The notes: generated from the sequence alone by a model not told the origin. 64,000 bases of DNA from DATFDN01 sp963756495 (GCA_963756495.1 CAVWNS010000005.1:620001-684000); one strand, 5' to 3'; shown: positions 9,244 to 18,816, numbered from the stretch's first letter. A program made the numbers and translations.

Positions 9244-10667
9244 CATTACAGTTGCGCTTTCCTATGGTGAGCTGCGCGAGCGGCGGCTTGATGGGCCCGT
9301 CTCCAGAGTGACCAGGCGATGATGTGCGCGGGTTGGATGCGTCGTCTTGCAAGCCGCGTTGCTATGCGCCGGATTTCCTGGACCGACCAGCGGATGAGGT
9401 CCGGGTCCGCGGCATCCGCCTCGGCGGGGTTTTTTTCGGCGTGGCCGCCACTGCATTGGCCTTGTTGCGAATGATCGCCATCATGGCGAAGGCGAGCATC
9501 ACGAGCGAGACGTGCCGATGCCATCCGTGCCAGGACCGGGTCTCATTGTGATCGAGGCCAAGCTCGTTCTTGGCGGTCTCGAAGCTGTCTTCGATGGACC
9601 AACGATGACCTTCGACGGCAACCAGCGTGGCGATTGGGGTTCCGGTCGGACACCAGGTCGAGAAGAATGCCATCTCGCCGTTGGCGATATGGCGACGGAT
9701 CAGCAATCCGCGCGTCCATGCCTCGTCTTCCGCGCCGCCGAACTCACCGGCTTTGAGGTCGGCGAGTTCCACGTAGCACCACTCGTGCAGGCGCGGCCCC
9801 TTGGTCCCGGCCCCGGCCGACAGGCGCTGCCAGTCTGCCGTGGCCCGGGACGCGGCGATCGCCTCGGCGCTACCCGCGATCAGTTGTCTTTTGCCCCAGG
9901 AATGGAACCGATGCGCGCCGGTCACCCCGAGCACGTAGCCACGGTCGGCCCGGCGCAGCACCTGCTCGACCTCGCCGACGCCATAGACGGCGTCGGCGGC
10001 CACCCACGCGAACGGTACGTTCGCGGCCAACGCACGCTTGATCATCTGCACGGCGATGCGCGGCTTGGTCGCGAAGCTGATGTCACTTCGCACATGTGCG
10101 CTGGCCAACCGGGCCGGGTCGTCGGTCCAGGCTTTCGGCAGATACAGTGATCGGTCGATGAAGGCGTGGCCGTGGCGCGAGGCATAGGCGGCGAACACGC
10201 CGATCTGGCAGTTGGTGATCTTGCCCGCCGATCCCGGTATTGCCGCGCAACCCCGCACGACGCGCGGCCCTGCTTGAGGATCGGTTCGTCGATGACCAGC
10301 ACCGCGCCGCTGTCACTCAGCGCCTCAACAACATACTCCCGCACGACGTCGCGCAGAGCATCCGCGTCCCATTGGCCGCGTCCCAGCACCGACTGTTGCC
10401 GCCACGGGCCAGGATCACCTGCCGCTTCCGCTCGCATCCAGCCGGTCTTGCGCCGTTCCTCGCCGAGCAGACCATCCAGGAAAAGCCCGGCCGAGACCGC
10501 CATCCGCTCCTGCTTGAACAGCGAACGCATCCGCGCTTTGACGTCACGCAGCGACGAGGCCCAAAGCTCCAGCGTCGTCTCGATCGATGCTCCCGACACC
10601 ACGATCTCCGAATCGAGTTCATGGTTCCGCATCCATTCAGAGTTCAGAGGTCAGCGCAACTGTAATG
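9244..10667. mobile_element. IS701-family insertion sequence
   Basis: A perfect 15-bp inverted repeat CATTACAGTTGCGCT starts at 9244 and, on the other strand, at 10667. Flanks are CTAG on the left (shared with the IS1380 duplication) and TTAG on the right (10668-10671), consistent with the YTAR-type 4-bp targets of IS701 but not identical. The element is 1424 bp and contains one transposase gene on the minus strand, which is frameshifted. Confidence 0.83.
9246..10632 (-). pseudogene. IS701-family transposase, frameshifted twice
   Basis: From ATG 10632 the frame carries EERRKTGWMRAEAAGDPGPW and DSGAVLVIDEP. It shifts near 10235, after which the next frame gives GKITNCQIGVFAAYASRHGH, DRSLYLPKAW, FAWVAADAVYGVGE and HRWSIEDSFETAKNELGLDH. 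A second shift at a seven-A run (plus 9430-9436) is needed to reach the usual IS701 C-terminus DLIRWSVQEIRRIATRLARR, ending at 9246. Catalytic residues are present but split between frames. It lies inside the broken lpxR. Confidence 0.85.
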
Positions 10668-11642
10668 TTAGAGCCTGTCGCAGCTATTGTTCACGCCTCG
10701 CGACACCCAGATCTCGCCGCCCGATCCCCGCGACCGGCCCTATGCCGGGCCGCTGCTCGGCAACGCCGCCCTGATCCACGATACCGACCGCGCTCGCAGC
10801 GTGCTGGACCTGAACGTCGGCGTGATCGGCCCAGCCGCACTCGGGGAGGAGGTGCAGAACGGCTTTCATTCCCTGATCAGCCAGGAGCCAAACAAGGGGT
10901 GGGACAGCCAGCTCCCGAACCAGCCTGTGCTGGAGCTGCTCGCCAGCCGCATATGGCGCCTGCCGGTCGCCAGCGTCGGACCGCTGGAGATCGACACGCT
11001 GCCGACCCTCACCGCCGGTCTTGGCACATGGCGGGTCTATGGCCTTGCCGGCACGCAGTGCGGATAGGGCAGGGGCTCGCGTCGGATTTCGGCACCCCGC
11101 TCATTCCACCCGGCCTGAACGGCTGGGACGCCTACAATGCCACCCGTCCGCTGGCTTGGTATGTCTTCGCCGGCGTGGATGCCCAGGCCGTCGGCTTCGA
11201 CGAGACGATCGACGGCGAGCCCTTCGCCAGCACCGCCCATGTCTCGCGCATCCCCCTCATCGGCGAGTTCCAGGCCGGCATCGCGGTGATGGCCTCGGCA
11301 TGCGGCTAGGCTTCACCGACGTGATCCGCAGCCGCGAGTTCCAAGGCCAGCAGGGCGGACCTTTCCAGTCCGGCTCCGCGGCGATCTCCTTCAAGTTCTT
11401 ATGCACGGGTCAGATCGTTTCAACGTGACCTGATCTTGCATTCGTAAAGCTGAAGGAATCGTCGACGGGTTCCGGGGGAGTCAAGGCGCCGCCCCCTGTG
11501 CCCGGAGCGGCTCGGGCGGTGGGTCGCGGGGAACCGGAACCGGGCGTGGCGGCTCCTCGATCGGTGCTGGAATGTCCGGGTCTGGATTGCTCGGCGGCTG
11601 ACCCGGCGGTACGGGCGGATCGGACGGCATGGTCTCTCTCCA

Positions 11643-11948
11643 TCAAGAGGAACAGGGCACGGTTGTCACGACGGGCGCGGCGTCTCCCATCTGCCGGCTG
11701 CCTTGAGTGGGCGGTACCGCGGGCTTCGGGAGTTGCTTGAGACTGTCCGGAGAGCCCGATGTCCCGGTCCGGGGATCTGGGCGCGCCACCCGCTCGGGTG
11801 GCGCTGTCGGGTCCTGGTTGACTGTGGCGGGAGGCCGTGCCGGAGCGGGCGGGTTCGCCTTGAGGTCGGCGGGCAACTGCCCCGATGCCGGCCCTGCAAT
11901 CGACAGCAAGGCGCACACCAGCCCCGCACACGCCGTCGCGCGAACCAT
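11643..11948 (-). CDS. small proline-rich secreted protein
   Basis: 101 residues from ATG 11948 (an upstream in-frame ATG at 11987 would add 13). Residues 1-23 form a signal peptide (ACAGLVCALLSIAGPASGQ). The mature part is rich in Pro, Ala and charged residues (NPPAPARPPATVNQDPTAPP) with no fold recognised, and ends VVTTVPCSS. It may be a small periplasmic or envelope protein. A divergent start of the integrase lies about 300 bp away. Confidence 0.45.
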   Translation of the reverse strand: MVRATACAGLVCALLSIAGPASGQLPADLKANPPAPARPPATVNQDPTAPPERVARPDPRTGTSGSPDSLKQLPKPAVPPTQGSRQMGDAAPVVTTVPCSS

Positions 11949-12137
11949 CGTGGTGCAAATCCCTGGGCAGTCCAAGAGCCATCGCATTGCTCGCCCCTCC
12001 CATCCAGCTACCTGCTCAGTCCCGAACCATGCGGGGGATGGCGGGTTGCGCGGACAACGCGATTGCGAAAGTTGCCGAGTCTCGATCCGGAGTGCCGGCC
12101 GGAACAACCGGGATCCCGAAATAAAGAAGGCTGATGA

Positions 12138-12155
12138 CTGGCGGAGGGGATGGGA
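12138..12155. repeat. attachment site, left copy
   Basis: CTGGCGGAGGGGATGGGA, identical to the 18 bp at 20853-20870 that form the 3' end of tRNA-Ser(GCU). Here it has no tRNA attached; it is followed by the integrase gene about 90 bp on. Confidence 0.85.
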
Positions 12156-12216
12156 ACTTCCGGAGTAGCAACGATAGGCCGCTGAAACCCTTGCATTTCC
12201 TGTGTTTCCCGCGCTA

Positions 12217-12254
12217 GCCAGTGTGGGCAAACCAGTGGGGGCACCAGTGACGGC
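12217..12254. repeat. 12-bp repeats, putative integrase arm sites (left)
   Basis: Three near-tandem copies of a 12-mer with consensus ACCAGTGGGGGC: 12217-12228, 12231-12242 and 12243-12254. Two further copies lie just inside the right end of the island (20768-20791). Position near both attachment sites and repetition suggest integrase arm-binding sites; the 3-copy array overlaps the integrase start region and could also mediate autorepression. Confidence 0.5.
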
Positions 12255-13680
12255 AGAGGCGGAAGACGACGCTACCACCCAGCGGCCCCGAGTTGCCGGC
12301 AGGAAGCGTCCCGCGTCCGATATGCGGTGGCTCACGCAACGCGACCGCTGCTGGTATGCGGTCCGGGACGTTCCCCGCCCCCTCCGTGCCGTCCTCGGCA
12401 AGAAGCGGCTCCTCAAGTCTCTGGACACACGCGACATCCACGTTGCCCTCGCGCGGCGCCATGCGGCTCTCGCCGAGTTCCAGCGCGTCTTCGATGCCGC
12501 CCTCTCGCAGGGCCGCGCGTCGCCCATCATGACGTCTGCGATGGAGTGGAGGGAGATACGGGCGCGCGAACCCCACGATGACGCGGTGGCGGAATACATC
12601 CTGGACGAAGCCGAGCGCATCGAGGAGACGCACGGTCTGGAGACCGCACGGGACTTCTACGACATGGCGCTGGGCAAGGTTACGCCCTTGCTGCACTACG
12701 TTGATGCTTGGCTTGCCGAGGGAGGCACCAGGGGACCAGTCGCGGCCCGCACTCAGCGTCAGTATCGCTCCGACCTCCGCGACCTGGAGGCATGGGCCAT
12801 CAAGTCCGGCATTTCGCCCGCCATCGAGGCGTTCAGCAAGGCCGTCGCGGGCCGCTACGTGACCGAGGGGCTGCTCGGCAACGGCGTGGACCGGAAGACC
12901 GCCAACCGAAAGATCAGCGCAGCGTCGGCCTACTGGCGCTGGCTGGTGAAACGGACCAGTGTCGAGACGAACCCATGGGCGGGTCAGTCGCTCGCCAAAG
13001 GCGCCCCTGCGACGGACGGTGAGAAGCCCAAGCGAGCCTTCACGACGGCCGAGGCTCTTGCGCTGCTGAACGGCGACGCGGACCCGGAGCTTGCCGACGC
13101 GATGCGGATGGCGGCCCTGACGGGGATGAGGGTCGAGGAACTGTATCGACTGACGGTCGCGGACTGTGCGGCCGGATGGTTCCACGTCCGTTGCTCCAAG
13201 ACCCGCGCCGGGGTCCGCCGCGTGCCGACCCACTCTGGGCTTGTGGCGTTGGTCGAGCGCCGCACACGGGGCAAGCAGGAGCGTGACTTCCTGTTTCACG
13301 AGGCCGGGCCGCTTAGGGAAGGTAGGGAGCGGTCTATGGCCGTTTCCAAGCGTTTCGGGCACTACCGCAAGCGGCTTGGCGTCGATGACCGGGCCAAGGG
13401 GCGGCGCCAGTCGCGGACAGACTTCCACTCATGGCGCCGCGGGTTCGTCACTGAGGCGCGGAACGCCGGCATAGATCGCGCCGTGGTGGCCGCAGTCGTC
13501 GGACATGAGGCCGGGAACCTGACCGATGACACCTACTCAGCCGGCCCGTCCGATGACCTCAAGCGGGCCTGCGTGGAGGCTGTGCGGCTCCCATCGGGCA
13601 CCCGCAACGACACCTCCACGCCCCCGCCACGCGTTGCAACGCGGGTCAATAGGGCGGCCCGGAGACCGGCCATGCTCTAG
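12247..13680 (+). CDS. tyrosine-type site-specific integrase
   Basis: 477 residues from GTG 12247, chosen because GGGGG lies 5 bp upstream; GTG 12202 (15 residues longer) and ATG 12322 (MRWLTQRD, where family similarity begins) are alternatives. The N-terminal part matches DUF6538-type integrases (CWYAVRDVPRPLRAVLGKKRLLKSL). A SAM-like core-binding domain spans roughly residues 150-265. The catalytic domain shows R295 (TGMRVEEL), K318, H394-x-x-R397 (FHSWRRGF), H420 (VGHEAGN) and nucleophile Y430 (DDTYSAG), so the active site is complete. It should catalyse integration and excision of the surrounding island at tRNA-Ser. Confidence 0.93.
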   Translation: MTAEAEDDATTQRPRVAGRKRPASDMRWLTQRDRCWYAVRDVPRPLRAVLGKKRLLKSLDTRDIHVALARRHAALAEFQRVFDAALSQGRASPIMTSAMEWREIRAREPHDDAVAEYILDEAERIEETHGLETARDFYDMALGKVTPLLHYVDAWLAEGGTRGPVAARTQRQYRSDLRDLEAWAIKSGISPAIEAFSKAVAGRYVTEGLLGNGVDRKTANRKISAASAYWRWLVKRTSVETNPWAGQSLAKGAPATDGEKPKRAFTTAEALALLNGDADPELADAMRMAALTGMRVEELYRLTVADCAAGWFHVRCSKTRAGVRRVPTHSGLVALVERRTRGKQERDFLFHEAGPLREGRERSMAVSKRFGHYRKRLGVDDRAKGRRQSRTDFHSWRRGFVTEARNAGIDRAVVAAVVGHEAGNLTDDTYSAGPSDDLKRACVEAVRLPSGTRNDTSTPPPRVATRVNRAARRPAML

Positions 13681-13824
13681 GGCGTTGCGCGTTGCGCCCC
13701 GTATAGACACTGAGATGCGCAACGTCCCGACTATCACCACCAATTGGTCAGCCGAGGGGCACCCAGGGATAGCGAAGCTATATCTCCTGGAGTGTCACCA
13801 CCAATCGGGTGCCGCATCCCGCAA

Positions 13825-14835
13825 CTAAAAGTCCTGGTTCTCCTCCGACGCAGCAGCGCCCTCCATGCAGGCCCCCCATTCGGCGTTGGTGGTCTCGCCG
13901 CTCTTAAGCGCACGCGCCTTGAGCCGGCTGACCTTGGTCGTGTCCATCCCCAGCGCCGCCGCGAGTTCCCTTTGGGTCCGGTAGCGGCCCGATCGTGCGG
14001 CGTCCAACACTGCCAGCATCTCGCCACTGGCAGCCGGCCCATGCCGCCACACCAAGCCATCCTCACGCTCCCCCAGCGTGATCTCCATGTCCCTGGTGGC
14101 CGCCGAAGGTTTCCCCCGGAGCTTCCCAAAGCGCAACTCGAAGCCCGTCCCGTCCCCTACGGTGCGGCCGTCGATCCGGTGCAGTCCGATGATCGCCTCG
14201 AACGTCGTGGCCAGCTTGCTGCTGCCCCGGTAGTTGGAGCCGGTCTTGTCGGAGTGATGGACCAGGATCGTCGCGTGTCCTGCCTGCTTCATGCGCATCA
14301 GGAACGTGAGAACGGGGGACATGGCTGACGCCTCGTTCTCGTCGGGCACCTCGGCCAGCGTCGAGAAGTTGTCGCAGATGACCAGCTCTGCGTTCACCCG
14401 TCTGGCGTGCTCAATGACAGTATCCTGGTCGGTGGCCTGCGCCAGATCAGGGAACCTCACGTTCGCCCCCTGGAACTGTCTGGAGATGACCGTGAGGTTC
14501 GCATCGGCCGCCTTGATGTCCAGCCCTTCGATAGTCGGCGCGAGCATCTTCAGGCGGTCCCAGAGGTCCTGAATGTGCATCTCACCGTCCAGGTAGATGA
14601 CCCGCCTCGGGCGCGGCGATGTCCAGCCGAACACCGACCCACCCCCGGCAACCGCAAGGGCCAGCGTCAAGGAGAGCATCGTCTTGCCGAGGCCGGCCGG
14701 AGCCCAGAGCATCGCGCTCTCGCCCTGTCGGAGCCAGGGGGCGATCACGTCCTCTCTCGCGGGAAACTGGTGCTGCCGAAGTTGGCCTAGCGTGATCGTG
14801 CGTAGTCCAGCGCCAGGGCGCCTCTCGTTCGTCAT
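13825..14835 (-). CDS. RepA-like AAA ATPase (AAA_25)
   Basis: 336 residues from ATG 14835 (MTNERRPG); an upstream in-frame codon at 14865 is less likely. Walker A is APAGLGKTM and Walker B ends LVICDNFS, with a sensor-like ILVHHSDKTG, the pattern of RSF1010 RepA-type hexameric helicases and related AAA_25 proteins. The C-terminus carries a helix-turn-helix (TQRELAAALGMDTTKVSRLK), so it probably binds DNA. Such proteins serve replication or excision of integrative elements. The IS21 lies 120 bp upstream of its start, between the gene and its likely promoter. Confidence 0.8.
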   Translation of the reverse strand: MTNERRPGAGLRTITLGQLRQHQFPAREDVIAPWLRQGESAMLWAPAGLGKTMLSLTLALAVAGGGSVFGWTSPRPRRVIYLDGEMHIQDLWDRLKMLAPTIEGLDIKAADANLTVISRQFQGANVRFPDLAQATDQDTVIEHARRVNAELVICDNFSTLAEVPDENEASAMSPVLTFLMRMKQAGHATILVHHSDKTGSNYRGSSKLATTFEAIIGLHRIDGRTVGDGTGFELRFGKLRGKPSAATRDMEITLGEREDGLVWRHGPAASGEMLAVLDAARSGRYRTQRELAAALGMDTTKVSRLKARALKSGETTNAEWGACMEGAAASEENQDF

Positions 14836-15125
14836 CGTGTGTCCCAGACATGGCAAAGGCCGCACGAGGCGGCCCTTGGGGTTCAGCTTGATGCAGCGCC
14901 GGGGCGCCGCGTGGGTGTCATTCAGGGTTCAGCGGCGGCTCGGGGCCGTCCTATGTGCGTATTCCGGAGCAAGTCGGCCAGGCATTCCGATTTCATGTCG
15001 GCCACTGATTCCGGGGTGATGTCGGCCATTCCGATCTGATCTCGGCTACCCCTGAGAGGGGTGGCGTTGCCTGACCGCTGGGCAGGTGAGCGGTCTGCCG
15101 TCTCGTCAGGGCGAGAGGGAGACCG

Positions 15126-16673
15126 ATGCCGGCCGAGAGAGTGTCGATGCGACGGGTGCGCGAGATCCTGCGATTGAAATACGAATGCGGCATCTCCGAC
15201 CGCGCCATTGCGGTTGCGGTCGGGGTGGCGCGCAGCACGGTGCAGCTCTGCCTGGCTCGGGTCGCCGCGGCGGGGCTGAGCTGGCCATTGCCTGCGACGC
15301 TGACCGATCAGGGCCTGGAGGCACTGCTGTTCGCGCCGGCCGGCTGCAAACCGGGCGCGCGGCACAAGGCGGAGCCGGACTGGGCAGCGGTCCACCGCGA
15401 GCTGCGTCGCCCGGGGGTGACCCTGCTGCTGCTCTGGGAGGAGTACCGGGCCATCCATTCCAGCGGCTACGGCTACAGTCGCTGGTGCGAGCTCTACCGG
15501 AGCTGGGAGGCTCGCCTGTCGCCGAGCATGCGCCAGGCCCACCCGGCCGGCGAGCGGCTGTTCGTCGACTATGCCGGGCAAACGGTAGAGGTGGTGGACG
15601 CCAGCACCGGCGAGCTGCGCCCGGCACAGGTATTCGTCGCGGTGCTCGGGGCGTCGAACTACACCTATGCCGAGGCGAGCTGGACCCAGAGTCTGCCCGA
15701 TTGGATCGGCTCGCACGTCTGCGCGCTGAGTTTTCTGGGCGGCGTGCCGCGCCAGATCGTGCCGGACAACCTGCGCGCCGGGGTTTTGCGGGCGAACTGG
15801 TATGAGCCCGGGATCAACCCGAGCTACCGCGACCTGGCGGCGCACTATGGCACGGCGATCCTGCCGGCACGGGTGCGCCGGCCGCGCGACAAGGCCAAGG
15901 TCGAGGCCGGGGTACTGGTCGTTGAGCGCTGGATTCTGGCGCGATTGCGCAACCAGCGCTTCTTCTCCCTGGCCGAGCTCAATGCGTCGATCGCAGCGCT
16001 GGTCACCGAACTCAACGCCAGGCCGATGCGCAAACTCGGCGTCAGCCGCCGCCAGCTGTTCGAGCAATTGGACCAGCCGGCGCTGTTGCCGTTGCCGGCG
16101 GAACCGTTCGTCTACGCCGAGTGGCGCATCCGGCGCGTCGCGCTCGACTACCACGTCGACGTCGACGGCCATTACTACTCGGTGCCGCACCGGCTGCTGC
16201 GCGAGCAGGTCGAGGCGCGCATCACCGCTCGCACCATCGAGCTGTTTCACAGAGGCGAGCGCGTCGCGGTGCATCTGCGCGGCGGCGCGCGCGGGCGGCA
16301 CACCACCCTGCCCGAGCACATGCCGCGGGCGCACCGGCGGCATGCCGAGTGGACCATCGCGCGCATCGGCCAGGAGGCGGCTGCGATTGGCACGGCGACC
16401 GCGCGACTGACGGCGCTGATCCTGGAGACCCGGCCGCATCCCGAACAAGGTTTCCGGGCTTGTCTCGGCATTCTGCGCCTGGTGCGCAGCTACGGCCGCG
16501 AGCGCGTGGAGGCGGCCTGCGCGCGGGGATTGGAGATCGGGGCGCGCTCCTACGGCAGCGTGCAGTCGATCCTGCAGCACGGCCTCGACCGTCAGCCGCC
16601 CACAGCGTCGGCCCGTGAGGGCGAGCTGCCGCTGCTGCACCCGAACATCCGCGGTTCCGGCTACTACCATTGA
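15126..16673 (+). CDS. istA: IS21 transposase IstA
   Basis: 515 residues from ATG 15126. The N-terminal helix-turn-helix (ISDRAIAVAVGVARSTVQ) is followed by the integrase-core domain with LFVDYAGQTVEVVD, VPRQIVPDNLRAGV and the E-containing PRDKAKVEAGVLVVERW, completing the D,D,E triad. The C-terminal Mu-transposase-like domain includes HYYSVPHRLLREQVEAR. Its stop overlaps istB. IstA cuts and joins the element ends with help of the IstB ATPase. Confidence 0.95.
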   Translation: MPAERVSMRRVREILRLKYECGISDRAIAVAVGVARSTVQLCLARVAAAGLSWPLPATLTDQGLEALLFAPAGCKPGARHKAEPDWAAVHRELRRPGVTLLLLWEEYRAIHSSGYGYSRWCELYRSWEARLSPSMRQAHPAGERLFVDYAGQTVEVVDASTGELRPAQVFVAVLGASNYTYAEASWTQSLPDWIGSHVCALSFLGGVPRQIVPDNLRAGVLRANWYEPGINPSYRDLAAHYGTAILPARVRRPRDKAKVEAGVLVVERWILARLRNQRFFSLAELNASIAALVTELNARPMRKLGVSRRQLFEQLDQPALLPLPAEPFVYAEWRIRRVALDYHVDVDGHYYSVPHRLLREQVEARITARTIELFHRGERVAVHLRGGARGRHTTLPEHMPRAHRRHAEWTIARIGQEAAAIGTATARLTALILETRPHPEQGFRACLGILRLVRSYGRERVEAACARGLEIGARSYGSVQSILQHGLDRQPPTASAREGELPLLHPNIRGSGYYH

Positions 16674-17431
16674 GGAGAGCCCCGTTGCTGACCCACCCCA
16701 CGCTCGACCAGTTGCACCAGCTCGGCCTCGCCGGGATGGCGCGCGCCTTTGAGGAGCTGAGCGCCAGCCCGCGCGGCGCCGAACTCGACCATGCGGAGTG
16801 GCTCGGGTTGCTGCTCGACCGCGAGCTCGCCGACCGCCAGGACCGTCGGCTCAAGGCGCGGCTGCGCTACGCCCGGCTGCGCCATCAGGCGGCGGTCGAG
16901 GATGTCGACTACCGCACCCCGCGCGGCCTGGATCGCGCGCTGTTCCAGAAGCTGGCGACGGGCGGCTGGATCGAGGCCAGGCAGAACCTGATCATCGAGG
17001 GCCCGACCGGGGTGGGGAAGTCGTGGCTGGCCTGCGCGCTCGGCCACAAGGCATGCCGCGACAACCACTCCGTCCTCTACCAGCGCATCCCGCGCCTGTT
17101 CGCCGATCTGGCGCTGGCGCGCGGCGACGGTCGCTACGCCAGGCTGATGCGGGCCCTCGGCGGGGTGAAGCTGCTGATCCTGGACGACTGGGGGCTGGAG
17201 CCGCTCGGCGCGGAGCAGCGCCACGACCTGCTGGAGATCGTCGAGGACCGTTACGGCCGCGGCGCCACGCTGCTCACCAGCCAAATCCCCGTGGACCGCT
17301 GGCACGATCTGATCGGAGATCTAACGATCGGGGACGCCATTCTGGATCGTATCGTCCACAACGCCCACCGCATCCAGTTGCGCGGCGAGTCCCTGCGCAG
17401 AAAAAAGGCTCAGGAGGCCATCATGGCTTGA
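16670..17431 (+). CDS. istB: IS21 helper ATPase IstB
   Basis: 253 residues if started at TTG 16670, overlapping the istA stop; TTG 16685 is also possible. It is a DnaC-like AAA+ protein with Walker A GPTGVGKSW, the IstB signature YQRIPRLFADLALARGDG, Walker B LLILDDWGLEPL and the C-terminal sensor DAILDRIVHNAHRIQLRGES. It loads onto target DNA and licenses IstA. The length matches the family. Confidence 0.95.
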   Translation: MRRAPLLTHPTLDQLHQLGLAGMARAFEELSASPRGAELDHAEWLGLLLDRELADRQDRRLKARLRYARLRHQAAVEDVDYRTPRGLDRALFQKLATGGWIEARQNLIIEGPTGVGKSWLACALGHKACRDNHSVLYQRIPRLFADLALARGDGRYARLMRALGGVKLLILDDWGLEPLGAEQRHDLLEIVEDRYGRGATLLTSQIPVDRWHDLIGDLTIGDAILDRIVHNAHRIQLRGESLRRKKAQEAIMA

Positions 17432-17703
17432 CCCAGCCGATACCGCCGTGAAGAGATCCGCCCAGCCCACGGGCAGCGCCACCCCGGCCGACATCGATCG
17501 GAACGGCCGGCCGACCTCAGTCGGAATGGGTGGCCGACATCAGGCCGGAATCACCGGCCGACTTCAGCGGAATGCGCATCCTATGCGGTCCCTCTAGGTC
17601 CGCCTCGGTGCTCGCACAGGAGAACCGATCGGCCGTCCGAAGTGCCGTTTTGTCTCTTCACGCGACCTCTCTGGTGAATGCTTTCCTCGCCTAGCGGCTG
17701 GCC

Positions 17704-18246
17704 TCAATCCGCCCCGTCCCGCCCCAGCACCAGGGCAGCCAGCTTGCGCATTCCGCTGAAGTCGGCCGGTGATTCCGGCCTGGACGGTCCGCGCCACGGG
17801 CTTGGGCAGTAGATAGGGCAGCACGGCCCAATGGCGGCCAGGCGGTCCCGCATCGCGTAGGTCGGGGCCATCGCGATGGCGAACAGAACCGCCATGGCCT
17901 CGGCGCCGAGTTCGTCATCCTTGCTCTCGCGCTGTGGCGCCACCACCTCGGTCAGCTTCTCGGCTTCGGTCTGGGCGTTCCGGCGGATCGCCACCACCTC
18001 GTCCCGCCGTCCCGCCCAGCCATTGGGTATCCCCCGGCGGGTCATCTTCCCGGCGGCCCGCGCCTTGGCCGAGTTCCGCCGTAGCTGCTCGCGTTGCCGA
18101 CGGTATGCCTCCTCATTGGCCGGGTAGCCCCGGACCACCCCAACGGCGGCCGGATTGAACGTGCCCACTGGCGTCCCCCGAAGGGCCGGATGGCGTCGCC
18201 TAGGGGGTCGCGGTTTGCGGGCGAGCGCGTCGTCTGTCGTGTTCAC
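17704..18246 (-). pseudogene. island hypothetical gene with damaged 3' end
   Basis: From ATG 18246 the protein is basic, with GVVRGYPANEEAYRRQREQL and KMTRRGIPNGWAGRRDEVVA, then AMAVLFAIAMAPTYAMRDRLAA. After about 17830 the natural continuation VLPYLLPKPVAR lies in a different frame, so one base is missing. Further on the frame crosses a 38-bp copy of the IS21 end (17745-17782). The last residues KLAALVLGRDGAD may be the old C-terminus. The family is not recognised; context suggests an element-borne DNA-binding protein. Confidence 0.5.
17745..17782 (+). repeat. solo IS21 end (38 bp), inverted to the nearby element
   Basis: 38 bp starting TGCGCATTCCGCTGAAGTCG are identical to the outer 38 bp of the IS21 right end (17541-17578, opposite strand). 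The two copies point away from each other across 166 bp of other sequence. This is the footprint of a second, mostly deleted IS21 copy. Confidence 0.8.
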
Positions 18247-18333
18247 GGTGTTCTCCTGTGGGTTCGGGGTTCGCAGCCGCGCACGGTTCGGGTCGGCATC
18301 CCGGCCGCACGCTGAGGGGGAGGCGTAGTGCTT

Positions 18334-18534
18334 TCATTCTGCCGGCCCCGGACGCCTCTGTGCGGACTGCTCGAGGAAACTTTCGGGGTCCCGTCCAGCC
18401 GCCCTCAGCGCGAACCGCACGGCGTCGCTCCGGGTCGCATAGGGTTGGCGTCCAGCATCCCGGAGCGTTGTCGTGATGCGACGCAGGGCCGCTACCTCCG
18501 CCGGGGTGAGGCGAACGGTCAGCTGGTCTTGCAT
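18334..18534 (-). CDS. ribbon-helix-helix (CopG/Arc-like) DNA-binding protein
   Basis: 66 residues from ATG 18534. The pattern DQLTVRLTPAEVAALRRI followed by SDAVRFALRAA is a short beta strand and two helices of the ribbon-helix-helix fold. It has no toxin partner next to it, so it is more likely a regulator of island genes than an antitoxin. A longer start at 18570 has no better signal. Confidence 0.65.
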   Translation of the reverse strand: MQDQLTVRLTPAEVAALRRITTTLRDAGRQPYATRSDAVRFALRAAGRDPESFLEQSAQRRPGPAE

Positions 18535-18816
18535 GGTCGGGTGTCCTTTGGTGATGGTGAATGGGCGCACGGCGGCGCGGCGCTGGGGCCGTCGAAAGAT
18601 CGCAGTGCGAATAAACAGGGCGAACGGGGAGTGCTGACCCGCATGGGGCTGCCGCCCGTCAAGAAGGGCGTTTTAACCCACCCCAGGGAAGCCCCCAAGA
18701 GGAGCCCGAGGGGAGCCCGTGGGCGCCCTCTAGCGCGTCCCCGCTGTTACCCTAGCGGATCGACCTCAAGCCCGCTCAGCGCGCTCCTGGAGCCCCCTAG
18801 CGGGCATGTCGGGCTT
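18535..18816. other. intergenic region between resolvase and RHH gene
   Basis: About 280 bp with no supportable gene. Short direct repeats such as AGGGGAGCCCG-like blocks occur near 18700-18725. It must hold the promoter of the ribbon-helix-helix gene. Confidence 0.4.

Larger units (their letters stand above)
7288..11428 (+). pseudogene. lpxR: lpxR-like lipid A deacylase, split by two insertion sequences
   Basis: The first part (7288-7552) has a signal-like N-terminus, then IIALHVENDATAGTDRYYTS and LRFGYTTPSGEVP, the start of the LpxR/DUF2219 outer-membrane barrel family. The rest resumes at about 10684 with FTPRDTQISPPDPRDRPYAG, continues in a second frame after about 11055 with RIGQGLASDFGTPLIPPGLNG, and in a third after about 11300 with LGFTDVIRSREFQGQ to a stop at 11428. 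LpxR removes the 3'-acyloxyacyl group of lipid A at the outer membrane. With an IS1380 and an IS701 inside and two further frameshifts, no functional protein is possible. The start at TTG 7288 is a guess. Confidence 0.82.
14956..17578. mobile_element. IS21-family insertion sequence, complete
   Basis: The ends begin TGCGTATTCCG (14956 inward) and TGCGCATTCCG (17578 inward, other strand). Both sides are followed by several spaced copies of GTCGGCC-NNN-ATTCCG blocks, the multiple terminal repeats typical of IS21. The element is flanked by a perfect 7-bp duplication TCCTATG (14949-14955 and 17579-17585). It carries intact istA and istB, so it may be active. A partial extra end is found nearby at 17745-17782. 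Confidence 0.93.
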
